From an uncultured Pseudoflavonifractor sp. (lineage in GTDB: Bacteria; Bacillota; Clostridia; Oscillospirales; Oscillospiraceae): 32,228 nt of DNA. The position numbers and the translations under genes are program-made. Below, piece by piece: positions 15,678 to 23,342 of the stretch (positions are counted from its first letter, which is position 1; each line of letters starts with the position of its first letter). Under the pieces are notes generated by a model. That model did no database searches and had not been told where the DNA came from. It saw only the letters and a list, made by a program, of their open reading frames with translations. The DNA is taken from contig CAJFTA010000021.1 in NCBI GenBank assembly GCA_904419835.1, positions 1 through 32,228 on the forward strand, written 5' to 3'.

Positions 15678-16165
15678 TCCACATCCTCCACGTAATGCTG
15701 CCGCTCCGCCGGTATGGCCAGATCCGCGGCGATTACCCGGGTGAGGGCGGCCTGCTCTCCTTGGGTCAGGTCTCCAGTAATCTCAACCCCGTCAGGGACC
15801 GGATAATCCCCCGATTCCGCCCAGGCGGTTACCCGGACCCGGCACACAACCCCCAGCTCCTCCGCCTTGTCCAAAATATATGCGCTGGTTTCGTCGGCTA
15901 TGATATCTTTCATCAATCTGCCGTTCTCCTCCTCCAGCATCTCCACTGTCCCCATCGCCTCCACCCGGTACTCTGTCAGAATCCCGGCGAAGGTGCGGCT
16001 GTCTATCCTGAGTACCGGCTGAATCATGGCCAGCACCAGCACAAGGGAGCCGGTGAGGCGGCCGATCTTCCGCACGGTTCCGCTGGGAGACAGGCCATCC
16101 GCCAGCGCCACAATGATGGCGCCGCAGGTGATGCCCACCAGCCAGTCCCTGATTAGTTCTATCAT
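15674..16165 (-). CDS. spoIIIAF: Stage III sporulation protein AF
   Basis: A 163-residue protein with two N-terminal membrane helices (about residues 7-25 and 35-52) and a soluble domain containing ITGDLTQGE. The first helix and RDWLVGITCGAIIVAL start match SpoIIIAF, which has a ring-building-type fold in its soluble part. It overlaps spoIIIAE and spoIIIAG by four bases each, so the operon is translationally coupled here. Confidence 0.92.
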   Translation of the reverse strand: MIELIRDWLVGITCGAIIVALADGLSPSGTVRKIGRLTGSLVLVLAMIQPVLRIDSRTFAGILTEYRVEAMGTVEMLEEENGRLMKDIIADETSAYILDKAEELGVVCRVRVTAWAESGDYPVPDGVEITGDLTQGEQAALTRVIAADLAIPAERQHYVEDVE

Positions 16166-17277
16166 ACCGTCACCACCGAAATTGCCGAAACAATGGATAC
16201 CAACATCAAAAGCGCACAGGCCCCCGTCATGCCAAGCACCAGCCCAAAGGCGCCGCCGATGCTGTCAATCAGCCCGGCAACCCGCCCGGCTGACACGGTA
16301 CCCGTCAGCGCGGCGGTCAGCTTGTAAGCCAGGTAATGGATGCCCAGCTGGAGAAAGGGCACCAGACAGATGCCCAGCACGGTGAGCATGCCGAACACCC
16401 CCACCGTGTTCCGCAGCACCGAGGCGCTCACCAGGACGGTCTCCGCCGCGTCGGAGAGGATACCGCCCACCACGGGAACCACGCTGGACACCGCAAACTT
16501 GGCCGCCTTCACCGTGGCCGCGTCGGCGGTACCGGCGATGACGCCGGAGACAGTCAGATAGCCCACGAAGAGGAGCAGCACCGATGTGAGCACCGTGGTT
16601 ACCACCCATTTGAGCACACCGCCGATGCGCTTGAGCCCATCGTTGCCAAGGGCGGCGTAGGCGGCAGAGGAGGCGACATAGGCGTAGACCAGCGGAATGA
16701 GAAGCCCGGTGATCAGGGTCATGAGCACGTCGGAAAAGAGTACGGTGGCAAGCTGACGGGCAGCGGCTCCACCGGGCGCACCGCTTGCGGCAGCCGCTGC
16801 GGTGATGGTGGGAAGGAGCACCTTGGAAAACATATTCATGTTGTCCAGGGCCTCCCGTCCCAGGCCAATCAGCGTGTTCACGTCGGCCACTGCCACTGCT
16901 GTAACAGCCAGCGCCCCAGCCACCGATACAACATCAATTCCGCCGCCCAGCTGGCCGGCCGCCTTCATCCCATCGGCCAGGGCGCACAGCAGCACCACCG
17001 CCAGCAGCAGCACGCCGCTGCGCACCGCCTTGCGCACCACACCGAACACCTCATCGCTCCCTGTATCCAGGATGGCCTGGATCCCCTCCTCCAGGCTGGT
17101 ATCCGGCGTGACAGCCTGTCCTCCGCCGTATTCCTCCGCCGCCTGCTCCAGGCTGTGGAGGTCCAGCGCCTCCGCCTGAGCAGACAGCACCTCATCCTCT
17201 GTCTCAGCCGCCTGAGCGCCACAGCAGAGCATCGTCAGCAGCAGGAGAATTACGGCGCATATCCTGTATGGTTTCAT
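16162..17277 (-). CDS. spoIIIAE: Stage III sporulation protein AE
   Basis: Polytopic membrane component of the forespore channel. After a cleavable-looking signal peptide (MKPYRICAVILLLLTMLCCGAQA), an extracytoplasmic segment of about 60 residues and then seven or so membrane helices follow. The FAVSSVVPVVGGILSDAAETVL block is highly conserved in SpoIIIAE. I begin at the ATG at 17277, seven bases after GAGAGG; an in-frame TTG at 17292 overlaps the spoIIIAD stop and lacks a ribosome binding site. 371 residues, slightly shorter than the B. subtilis protein. Confidence 0.94.
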   Translation of the reverse strand: MKPYRICAVILLLLTMLCCGAQAAETEDEVLSAQAEALDLHSLEQAAEEYGGGQAVTPDTSLEEGIQAILDTGSDEVFGVVRKAVRSGVLLLAVVLLCALADGMKAAGQLGGGIDVVSVAGALAVTAVAVADVNTLIGLGREALDNMNMFSKVLLPTITAAAAASGAPGGAAARQLATVLFSDVLMTLITGLLIPLVYAYVASSAAYAALGNDGLKRIGGVLKWVVTTVLTSVLLLFVGYLTVSGVIAGTADAATVKAAKFAVSSVVPVVGGILSDAAETVLVSASVLRNTVGVFGMLTVLGICLVPFLQLGIHYLAYKLTAALTGTVSAGRVAGLIDSIGGAFGLVLGMTGACALLMLVSIVSAISVVTV

Positions 17278-17288
17278 CGGCGCACCTC

Positions 17289-17675
17289 TCAAAGCAAGCC
17301 GGTGATGGTGGTCAGCACTGCCCGCACCAGCGGGAGGGCCAGATAAAGCGCCACTGCCGCACCGGCGATCTCCACGAAGGAAGCGATGCCGCCCTCTCCG
17401 GCGTCCTTGCAGACCTCCACCGTTACTCTGGTGATGATGGCCACACCGACCGTCTTAACCACCGGAGCCAGAACAGCGGGCTCCAGCCCTGCCAGCTGCG
17501 CCAGCTCGTCCAGCAGCGCCCGCACGCTCTCCAGCGCACCCAGGGCTGCGGTGAGGATAACCGCACCGGCGGCCAGCGCCAGCACCAGTGCCAGTTCCCT
17601 GACCTGTTTTTTTACCACCGCCGCACACAGGGCCGCCGAGACGGCCACAGCGGCAATTTTCAGGATGTCCGTCAT
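17289..17675 (-). CDS. spoIIIAD: Stage III sporulation protein AD
   Basis: A 128-residue membrane protein with four hydrophobic segments. The KKQVRELALVLALAAGAVIL and GEGGIASFVEIAGAAVALYLALPLVRAVL segments are characteristic of SpoIIIAD. Its ATG overlaps the spoIIIAC stop by four bases. Confidence 0.93.
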   Translation of the reverse strand: MTDILKIAAVAVSAALCAAVVKKQVRELALVLALAAGAVILTAALGALESVRALLDELAQLAGLEPAVLAPVVKTVGVAIITRVTVEVCKDAGEGGIASFVEIAGAAVALYLALPLVRAVLTTITGLL

Positions 17676-17866
17676 AGGCCGAACAGGTTCTTCACCAGAT
17701 TGAAGAGGTCGCTGATCTCCTGCACCACCATCATCAGCACCACCACCAGACCTGCCAGCGTAGTCATGGTAGCCTGCTCGTCCCGTCCGGACCGGGTGAG
17801 CACCTGGTTGAGCACAGAGACCAGAATGCCGATGGCGGCAATTTTAAAAATCAGATCCACGTCCAT
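17672..17866 (-). CDS. spoIIIAC: Stage III sporulation protein AC
   Basis: A 64-residue protein with two membrane helices: DLIFKIAAIGILVSVLNQVL, a charged loop with SGRDEQATM, then TLAGLVVVLMMVVQEISDLF. This is the standard SpoIIIAC pattern. It overlaps spoIIIAD and lies 47 bases after spoIIIAB, the only sizeable gap among the first genes of the operon. Confidence 0.95.
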   Translation of the reverse strand: MDVDLIFKIAAIGILVSVLNQVLTRSGRDEQATMTTLAGLVVVLMMVVQEISDLFNLVKNLFGL

Positions 17867-17913
17867 TGCAGTTCAACTTCCCCTTTCCCCACCCTGCGGC
17901 AGAGCACTGCGCC

Positions 17914-18426
17914 TCACAGAAGTACAATCACCAGAAAAGCGCCGGCGGCCAGGCCAAGCGCGCCGTACACCTTGCCCATTCTGGACCGTTCTGCCACAGC
18001 GGCCTCCAGACACCGCTCCAGCTGTGTCCGGGCCAGCGCCAGCGCCTGGGTCTGGCCCTCTCCGTCATACCGGCCCAGAATGCCGCCCAGCGTCTCCAAA
18101 ATCTGCCGCTCCTCAGCGTCCAGCTCCAGGTCGGATTCCGCCAGGGCATTCCGCCACAGGTCCTCCAGCCGCTCCTCGCCCAGACGGCGGAGGCTGTCCC
18201 GGCAGCGGGCAAAAAATGTCCCGACCGGCGGCGCCGAGTGATCGGCCAGAAGGGCGAACAGCTCCGGAATAGAGGTCAGCCGGAAGGAGAGCTCCCGTTC
18301 CATCCGCTCCAGCGCCTCGGTCAGAAGGCGGAGCGTGCGCACCCGGCGGTTCAGCCTGGCTGCCGCACAAAACCCAAGCGCTCCCGCACCGCCGGTGAGG
18401 AGCACCGCGCCCAAAAGCCTCAGCAC
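17914..18426 (-). CDS. spoIIIAB: Stage III sporulation protein AB
   Basis: A 170-residue protein with an N-terminal hydrophobic helix, a long central helical cytoplasmic domain (LRLLTEALERMERELSFRLTSIPELF) and a C-terminal membrane helix ending GLAAGAFLVIVLL. This is the SpoIIIAB architecture, similar in shape to GspF-type proteins of type II secretion. The start is GTG at 18426, overlapping the end of spoIIIAA by seven bases. Confidence 0.92.
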   Translation of the reverse strand: MLRLLGAVLLTGGAGALGFCAAARLNRRVRTLRLLTEALERMERELSFRLTSIPELFALLADHSAPPVGTFFARCRDSLRRLGEERLEDLWRNALAESDLELDAEERQILETLGGILGRYDGEGQTQALALARTQLERCLEAAVAERSRMGKVYGALGLAAGAFLVIVLL

Positions 18427-19364
18427 ACCGCTCCCCCCTCCAGCCGCTTTACCTGATAGGTCCGGCGCCTCCCGCCGCCCCGGATAAGGACAATCCGCCG
18501 GAATATCCCGGCCTCCAGCAGCCGGCGGTAGAGCGGGCGGGAGGACAGGTCCTCTGTTCCGGAGGCGTGGGCGGTGGCGAGCAGCGTCACGCCGCAGTTG
18601 GCGGCCGCCTCCAGCGCCGTACAGTCCGCCGGGGCAGTAATTTCATCCGCTGCCAGCACCTGGGGGTTCATGCCCCGCAGGAGCATCAGCAGCGCAGTCC
18701 CCTTTGGACAGCCGTCCAGCACGTCGGTGCGGCGGCCTACGTCCAGCTGGGGCAGGCCGTCGTACATGGCGGCCAGCTCTCCCCGCTCGTCGGCAATCCC
18801 TACCCGCATGGGCGCAATCCCGTCCCCGTCGGAGACCGCCCGGATGATGTCCCGCAGCAGCGTGGTCTTTCCGCCGCCGGGCGGCGAGAGAATCAACGTG
18901 CTCTGGAGCATGCCTTCTGCCGTGAGCTTGTCCAGGATTCCGGCGGAAATGCCGGGGACCGATCGCGCCACCCGGATGGACAGGGACGAGATTCGCCGCA
19001 GGTTGCACACCTCGCCGTCCCGCACCACGCCGCTGCCGCAGATGCCGATACGGTGCCCGCCCCTGACGGTGACAAAGCCGTTGCGCACCTGCTCCAGCAC
19101 CGCGTGGACGGAGGCCTGGGTGGCAATCTCCAGCACCTGACTCAAATCCCGCTCCGTCAGCGGCAGCTGCTCGCAGCCCGGGATGACCCGCTCTCCCTCC
19201 GGCCCGGAGACCGTGATGGGGCAGCCGTTTCTCAGCCGCAGCTCCTCCGCCCGGCACTGCTCTTCCCTGCCCATCCGCTCCGCCGCCTGGCGCAGCCGGG
19301 ACGGCAGGAGCGCCGCCGCCTGCCGGAACCGGGACGCCCCGTCCTCTGCCATGCCTCTGTTCAT
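18420..19364 (-). CDS. spoIIIAA: Stage III sporulation protein AA, ATPase
   Basis: Mother-cell ATPase of the SpoIIIA channel, related to secretion ATPases of type II/IV systems. The 314-residue protein has an N-terminal domain with GFVTVRGGHRIGICG, a RISSLSIRVARSVPG block, Walker A PPGGGKTT near residues 161-168 and the LADERGELAAMYDG-like acidic region (IADERGELAAMYDG). VLAADEITAPADC (Walker B) and a late ATAHA follow. GGAGG lies six bases before the ATG. First gene of the operon behind a SigE-type promoter. Confidence 0.96.
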   Translation of the reverse strand: MNRGMAEDGASRFRQAAALLPSRLRQAAERMGREEQCRAEELRLRNGCPITVSGPEGERVIPGCEQLPLTERDLSQVLEIATQASVHAVLEQVRNGFVTVRGGHRIGICGSGVVRDGEVCNLRRISSLSIRVARSVPGISAGILDKLTAEGMLQSTLILSPPGGGKTTLLRDIIRAVSDGDGIAPMRVGIADERGELAAMYDGLPQLDVGRRTDVLDGCPKGTALLMLLRGMNPQVLAADEITAPADCTALEAAANCGVTLLATAHASGTEDLSSRPLYRRLLEAGIFRRIVLIRGGGRRRTYQVKRLEGGAVC

Positions 19365-19402
19365 AGGAACCCTCCTCTTTTGCAGCTTGTATCACTGACA
19401 CA

Positions 19403-19431
19403 ATCCTATGAGCGCCCCCGGTGGAATATGA
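19403..19431 (-). promoter_or_regulatory. Putative SigE-dependent promoter of the spoIIIA operon
   Basis: Minus strand TCATATT (19425-19431), a 14-base spacer and CATAGGAT (19403-19410). The -35 matches the SigE consensus (TCATATT) and the -10 shares CATA--AT with CATACAAT. It lies about 40 bases before spoIIIAA, whose B. subtilis counterpart is SigE-controlled. Confidence 0.72.
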
Positions 19432-19447
19432 ATCCTTGTCCCAACAA

Positions 19448-19482
19448 AAAACAGCCTGCCAGTAAATCCAGCAGGCTGTTTT
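19448..19482 (-). terminator. Second (distal) terminator after yebC
   Basis: A 12-bp stem (19448-19459 with 19471-19482) followed on the minus strand by TTTTTTGTTGG. It immediately precedes the spoIIIA promoter. Confidence 0.85.
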
Positions 19483-19492
19483 AGCTAAAAGA

Positions 19493-19533
19493 GAAAAGCG
19501 TACCCTGCGCAGCATGCACAGGGTACGCTTTTC
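19493..19533 (-). terminator. First terminator after yebC
   Basis: A perfect 15-bp stem (19493-19507 with 19519-19533) with an 11-base loop, then a T-rich stretch on the minus strand. It starts 18 bases after the yebC stop. Confidence 0.83.
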
Positions 19534-19550
19534 GGATGGGGTAAGGCAGG

Positions 19551-20279
19551 TCAATCCTGCTCCCAGTTGTGGTACACGTTCTGGACGTCGTCGTTTTCCT
19601 CCAGGAAATCGATGAGCTTCTCCATGTTCTTGACGTCGTCCTCGCTCTCCAGCTTGACGTAGTTCTGGGGGACCATCTCCACCTCGGCGGAGGCGAATAC
19701 GTAGCCCTTTTCCTCCAGCTTGGCCAGCACCTCGCCGAAGGCGTCGGGAGAGGTGGTGATCTCGAAGCAGTCCTCGTCAGCGGTCATGTCGTCGGCGCCG
19801 GCGTCCAGCGCGTCCATCATCACGGTGTCCTCATCCAGATCCTCCCGCTCGATGACAATCACACCCTTCTGGTCAAAGGACCAGGACACGCAGCCGGTGG
19901 CGCCCAGGTTTCCGCCGTACTTGTCGAAGATGTGGCGGACAAAGGGGGCGGTGCGGTTGCGGTTGTCGGTGAGGGCCTCCACGATCACAGCCACGCCGCA
20001 GGGGCCGTATCCCTCGTACACCACATTCTCGTAGCTGTCGGTGTTGCCGGAGCCCAGCGCCTTGTCAATGGTGCGCTTGATGTTGTCGTTGGGCATGTTT
20101 GCGGCCTTGGCCTTGGCAATGACGGTGGCCAGACGGGAGTTGTTGGCGGGATCCCCGCTGCCGCCGGTCTTGACCGCCACAATCATCTCACGGGCGATCT
20201 TGGTGAAAATCTGAGAACGCTTGGCGTCAGCGGCTCCCTTGGTCTTCTGTATATTGTGCCATTTGGAATGTCCGGACAT
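19551..20279 (-). CDS. yebC: YebC/PmpR family transcriptional regulator / translation factor
   Basis: The 242-residue protein starts MSGHSKWHNIQ, the invariant YebC N-terminus, and shows KGAADAKRSQIFTKIAREM, the NVVYEGYGPCGVAVIVEALTDN block and the C-terminal VYHNWE. Family members were described as DNA-binding regulators. More recent work links some of them to resolving ribosome stalling at proline-rich sequences. I chose the ATG at 20279 (GAGGGAG seven bases upstream) over an upstream in-frame codon that would place the promoter inside the gene. Monocistronic, between its own promoter and two terminators. Confidence 0.95.
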   Translation of the reverse strand: MSGHSKWHNIQKTKGAADAKRSQIFTKIAREMIVAVKTGGSGDPANNSRLATVIAKAKAANMPNDNIKRTIDKALGSGNTDSYENVVYEGYGPCGVAVIVEALTDNRNRTAPFVRHIFDKYGGNLGATGCVSWSFDQKGVIVIEREDLDEDTVMMDALDAGADDMTADEDCFEITTSPDAFGEVLAKLEEKGYVFASAEVEMVPQNYVKLESEDDVKNMEKLIDFLEENDDVQNVYHNWEQD

Positions 20280-20314
20280 TGGAATACTCCCTCTCATGAA
20301 AATTCGCGTAGGAC

Positions 20315-20343
20315 AGTATACCACAAAAAAGTACGGGTTTCAA
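20315..20343 (-). promoter_or_regulatory. Promoter of yebC
   Basis: Minus strand TTGAAA (20338-20343), 17-base spacer, TATACT (20315-20320). Confidence 0.87.
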
Positions 20344-20357
20344 CCCCTTGGGGGCCG

Positions 20358-21125
20358 TCAGACGTAGGAAAACACCTCATGGTGGCGGTGAGAGATGAGC
20401 ACGCGGATACCGGGGAAGCCCTCCTGAAGCCAGCCGGCCAGCACAGGGCACACCACATTTTCAGTGGGATAGTGTCCGGCGTCAATCAGGTTGAGGCCCA
20501 GCGCCTCCGCCTCCTGGAACTCGTGGTATTTGACGTCCGAGGTGACAAAGGTATCGCATCCGCAGGCAGATGCCAGGGGGCCCATATCCCCGCAGGCGCC
20601 GCCGCCCACAGCCACCTTGCGGACCGGGCGTCCCCCGTCCACAAACCGGACGCCGTTGGCGCCCAGCAGCTTCTTTACCTGAGCGGCGAATGCCTCTGCG
20701 CTGGGCGCTCCGGAGATAACGCCGGTACGGCCGATGCCGTCCTCACTGAAGGGCCCCACCTGCTCCAGACCCAGGGCCCGCGCCAGCGCGTCATTGACGC
20801 CTCCGGCGGCAATATCCAGGTTGGTGTGGGCGCAGATGGCGGCGACATTGTGCTCCAGGAGGGCCAGCAGCCTGCGGCCTGACGGGTCCTGGTCGGTGAC
20901 GTGCCTGGCCGGGGAAAAGATAACCGGATGGTGGGACACAATCAGCTCCGCGCCAATCTGGACCGCCTCCTCCGCCACCGTCTCAGTGATATCCAGCGCC
21001 ACCAGGATGGCACTCACCTGCCGGTCTCCCCGTCCCACCAGAAACCCGGCGTTGTCAAAGCTCAGCTGCGTGCTGAAGGGCGCTTTTTCGTCCAGAAAGC
21101 GATAGACATCCATTACAGTTGCCAT
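20358..21125 (-). CDS. Nif3-like dinuclear metal centre protein (YqfO-like)
   Basis: The 255-residue protein belongs to the NIF3/DUF34 family of metal-binding hexamers, proposed GTP cyclohydrolase I type 2-like proteins; the biological role is unsettled. Metal ligands can be placed at SHHPVIF (His65-His66), AHTNLDIA (His100, Asp104) and GHYPTE near residue 222. It lacks the extra PII-like domain inserted in the B. subtilis homolog, so it is the short form. The ATG at 21125 has AGAGGAG eight bases upstream and overlaps the trmK end by 13 bases, a pairing common in Firmicutes. Confidence 0.92.
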   Translation of the reverse strand: MATVMDVYRFLDEKAPFSTQLSFDNAGFLVGRGDRQVSAILVALDITETVAEEAVQIGAELIVSHHPVIFSPARHVTDQDPSGRRLLALLEHNVAAICAHTNLDIAAGGVNDALARALGLEQVGPFSEDGIGRTGVISGAPSAEAFAAQVKKLLGANGVRFVDGGRPVRKVAVGGGACGDMGPLASACGCDTFVTSDVKYHEFQEAEALGLNLIDAGHYPTENVVCPVLAGWLQEGFPGIRVLISHRHHEVFSYV

Positions 21126-21826
21126 GCATTCCACTCCTCTCTCATCTGCCGCAGGCCTGCGGCCACTTCTTCCAGCTCCCTTGCCCGGGCGGCGTCCTCC
21201 GGCTTGCTGGACCGGACCACGCCGGCGGCGGCGGCTTCCGCCCGGCGGAGCAGCTTTTCCAGGTACCGCCCTCTCAGCGGCGCGTCCATACCCTGGCGCT
21301 GCCGCCCGGCCCACGCCTCAGCGGGGGTATAGGGCCCCTCCTCCCCCGGCACGGCCAGGAGCGTGACGTAGATCGTCCGCCCCTCCTGGGTCAGGACCTC
21401 CTGCCGGATTCGGAAACCGTGGTCCCACAGCCAGGCCCGGAGCTGCTCCTGGGCCGTCATGGGCTGGAGAATCAGGCGGCGCTCTCCCTGCCCCGTCCAG
21501 GAGGCGGCGGAGAGAATTTCCGCAATGGTCTCGCCGCCCATCCCGGCGATGGAGATGGTATCCGCCTCGTCGGGAGAAATTCCCGCCAGGCCGTTGCAGA
21601 GGCGGAAGGAGAGCTTCTCCTCCACCGCGTAGTGGGCGGCGGTCTGCCTGGCCCGGTTCAGCGGCCCCTCCCGCAGGTCGGACACCACCGCCCGGTCAAT
21701 CTTCCCCTGCAATACCAGCCAGACCGGAAGATAGGCGTGGTCTGTACCCACATCCGCAAATCCGGCTCCATCCGGCACCAGATCGGCCACCGACTGGAGC
21801 CGGGGCGAAAGCTCATAAACGCGCAA
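21113..21826 (-). CDS. trmK: tRNA (adenine(22)-N1)-methyltransferase
   Basis: SAM-dependent enzyme forming m1A22 in some tRNAs. The sequence shows LSPRLQSVADLVP, the SAM loop GFADVGTDHAYLP (about residues 22-34), a SDLREGPLNRA segment, and TISIAGMGGETI, the family's hallmark after the motif IV position. I choose the TTG at 21826 because AGAGAGG lies eight bases upstream and the resulting start (RVYELSPRL) matches the family. The GTG at 21835 lies inside that Shine-Dalgarno. 237 residues. A strong terminator ends only a few bases upstream (see findings). Confidence 0.92.
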   Translation of the reverse strand: MRVYELSPRLQSVADLVPDGAGFADVGTDHAYLPVWLVLQGKIDRAVVSDLREGPLNRARQTAAHYAVEEKLSFRLCNGLAGISPDEADTISIAGMGGETIAEILSAASWTGQGERRLILQPMTAQEQLRAWLWDHGFRIRQEVLTQEGRTIYVTLLAVPGEEGPYTPAEAWAGRQRQGMDAPLRGRYLEKLLRRAEAAAAGVVRSSKPEDAARARELEEVAAGLRQMREEWNAWQL

Positions 21827-21845
21827 CGTCTTCACCTCTCTGTTG

Positions 21846-21875
21846 AAAAAAAGAGAGCGGCCGGAGCCGCTCTCT
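21846..21875 (-). terminator. Terminator of the DUF1858 gene
   Basis: A perfect 10-bp stem (21852-21861 with 21866-21875), a CGGA loop and TTTTTT on the minus strand. It ends about five bases before the trmK ribosome binding site. Confidence 0.9.
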
Positions 21876-21888
21876 TCTGCGGTATTGA

Positions 21889-22098
21889 TTACTGGGCAGC
21901 GCCGGCGGTCATCTTGTTCAGCTCGGCCAGCAGCGCATCCACGTCCACGCCGTGAACCATGCAGGCCTGCTCCACGGTCTCGCCGCGGGAAGAGGGGCAG
22001 CCCAGGCAGTGCATGCCGATGGAGAGGAACAGGGGCGCGGTCTCAGGGGCGATGTCCAGGATGTCGCCGATAATGGTATCCTTCGTAATCTGAACCAT
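21889..22098 (-). CDS. DUF1858 domain protein (hybrid-cluster-protein-associated disulfide type)
   Basis: A 69-residue single-domain protein: ITKDTIIGDILDIAPETAPLFLSIGMHCLGC followed by ETVEQACMVHGVD. This is the DUF1858 (PF08984/TIGR03980) pattern with a paired-cysteine CLGC and a later cysteine (Cys46). Larger proteins fuse this domain to redox or ScdA-like domains; its function alone is unknown, though redox or metal chemistry is plausible. It has its own promoter and a terminator, so it is an independent unit. GGAGG is nine bases before the ATG. Confidence 0.88.
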   Translation of the reverse strand: MVQITKDTIIGDILDIAPETAPLFLSIGMHCLGCPSSRGETVEQACMVHGVDVDALLAELNKMTAGAAQ

Positions 22099-22133
22099 GG
22101 GTGGTTACCTCCGTAAATCTCTAGGATATGGGT

Positions 22134-22162
22134 AGTATATCCTAATTCCATCAATAATGCAA
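22134..22162 (-). promoter_or_regulatory. Promoter of the DUF1858 gene
   Basis: Minus strand TTGCAT (22157-22162), 17-base spacer, TATACT (22134-22139). Confidence 0.82.
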
Positions 22163-22224
22163 GATGGAGATTCCGTTTTTTCTTCCATCTTCGATTTTCC
22201 CCGCGTCCGGGCTGCCCCAGGCAG

Positions 22225-22260
22225 CAAAAAACGCCCGGCGCAGATGCGCCGGGCGTTTTT
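22225..22260 (-). terminator. Terminator of the zinc-ribbon gene
   Basis: A perfect 11-bp GC-rich stem (22231-22241 with 22246-22256), extended by A/T pairs, with T runs on both strands. Confidence 0.92.
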
Positions 22261-22270
22261 GTTGTGCAAA

Positions 22271-22549
22271 TTACTGCTGCTCACGCATACGAGCAAAGCA
22301 CTCGCTGCAGTAGACAGGACGGTCGGACTTGGGCTCAAAGGGAACCCGGGCCTCGCCGCCGCAGGCAGCGCAGGTGGCGGTGAAGTACTCACGGGGGCCG
22401 CGGGCGGCGTTCTTGCGGGCGTCACGGCAGGCCTTGCAGCGCTGGGGCTCGTTCTGGAAGCCGCGCTCGGCGTAGAACTCCTGCTCACCGGCGGTGAACA
22501 CGAACTCCTTGCCACATTCCTTGCATACGAGTGTCTTGTCTTCAAACAT
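22271..22549 (-). CDS. Small double zinc-ribbon protein
   Basis: The 92-residue protein contains four CxxC pairs: CKEC (9-12), CKAC, CAAC and CSEC. These can form two zinc ribbons. The FTAGEQEFYAERGFQNEPQRCKACR segment is the hallmark of the zinc-ribbon family often annotated as CxxC-x17-CxxC domain protein. Function is unknown; RNA or DNA binding is possible. AGAGGG is seven bases before the ATG at 22549. No promoter is visible in the 73 bases after sigH, so it is likely cotranscribed with the sigma factor gene. Confidence 0.85.
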   Translation of the reverse strand: MFEDKTLVCKECGKEFVFTAGEQEFYAERGFQNEPQRCKACRDARKNAARGPREYFTATCAACGGEARVPFEPKSDRPVYCSECFARMREQQ

Positions 22550-22622
22550 GATAATACCCTCTCTTTGACTCTTTGCCCCGGTCAGGATAAACCTACTTTG
22601 CTGGGACATGTAATATTTGCGT

Positions 22623-23258
22623 TCAGCTTTCGCTGATATCGCCAGACTGGAAATGCTTCGCCACCTTGCGCCTGATGCGCTGGACAGCGTTGTCCACCGA
22701 TTTCGGGGACCGTTTTACCTCAGCTGCAATCTCATCATAGGACAGTCCGTTTAAATACAGCCCGAGGACTTTCGCTTCGAAACCGGACAGCTGGCCCTTC
22801 AGCACATCTAAGCGCTCCCGGAGCTCCTCCCTGCCGATCATAATGGTCTCAGGGTTCTCCAGACGCTCTTGGTCTGTACCATAAGCATAGTGGTCGGTCT
22901 TTCCATCAAAGAAAGGGGTTTCGAATGAGATATAGTTGTTCAGCGGCGTATGCTTGTCGCGGGACGCCGCCTTTACCGCGGACAGGAGACGGTTCCTTAT
23001 GCAGGTCTCCGCATAAGTATGGAATGACGCGCCCTTGGACGGGACATAGACCCGGATGGCGGCCAGCAGGCCGACCATTCCCTCCTGAATCAGGTCCTCG
23101 CTGTCGCCCCCGGCCAGGAAAAGAGGGCGGGCGCACATGCGCACCAGACGGTTATACCGGATAACCAAGGTCTCCTCTGCGAGGCGATCTCCTGACGCAG
23201 CCTGTACGCACAGCGCTTCATCCGACAGTTTTTGGTAGTTCTGCTCCTGTGGCTTCAT
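22623..23258 (-). CDS. sigH: Sigma-70 family factor, SigH/Spo0H-like
   Basis: The 211-residue protein has sigma region 2 (VIRYNRLVRMCARPLFLAGG, EDLIQEGMVGLLAAIRVYVPSKGASFHTYA, CIRNRLLSAVKAA) and region 4 (LSYDEIAAEVKRSPKSVDNAVQRIRRKV). This matches the SigH (Spo0H) group, which governs the transition to sporulation and competence. It fits a genome with spoIIIA. The gene starts at ATG 23258, seven bases after AAGGAG, and has a strong vegetative-type promoter. It is not beside rlmB/secE, the usual site, so orthology to Spo0H is likely but not certain. Confidence 0.85.
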   Translation of the reverse strand: MKPQEQNYQKLSDEALCVQAASGDRLAEETLVIRYNRLVRMCARPLFLAGGDSEDLIQEGMVGLLAAIRVYVPSKGASFHTYAETCIRNRLLSAVKAASRDKHTPLNNYISFETPFFDGKTDHYAYGTDQERLENPETIMIGREELRERLDVLKGQLSGFEAKVLGLYLNGLSYDEIAAEVKRSPKSVDNAVQRIRRKVAKHFQSGDISES

Positions 23259-23275
23259 TCCAAATCTCCTTACCT

Positions 23276-23304
23276 ATTAAAGCAGAAAAACCGGTATTTG
23301 TCAA
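23276..23304 (-). promoter_or_regulatory. Promoter of the SigH-like gene
   Basis: Minus strand TTGACA (23299-23304), 17-base spacer, TTTAAT (23276-23281). Confidence 0.85.
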
Positions 23305-23342
23305 TGGTTTTATGCAAAATATTTTAAACCAGGTGGAAAATG

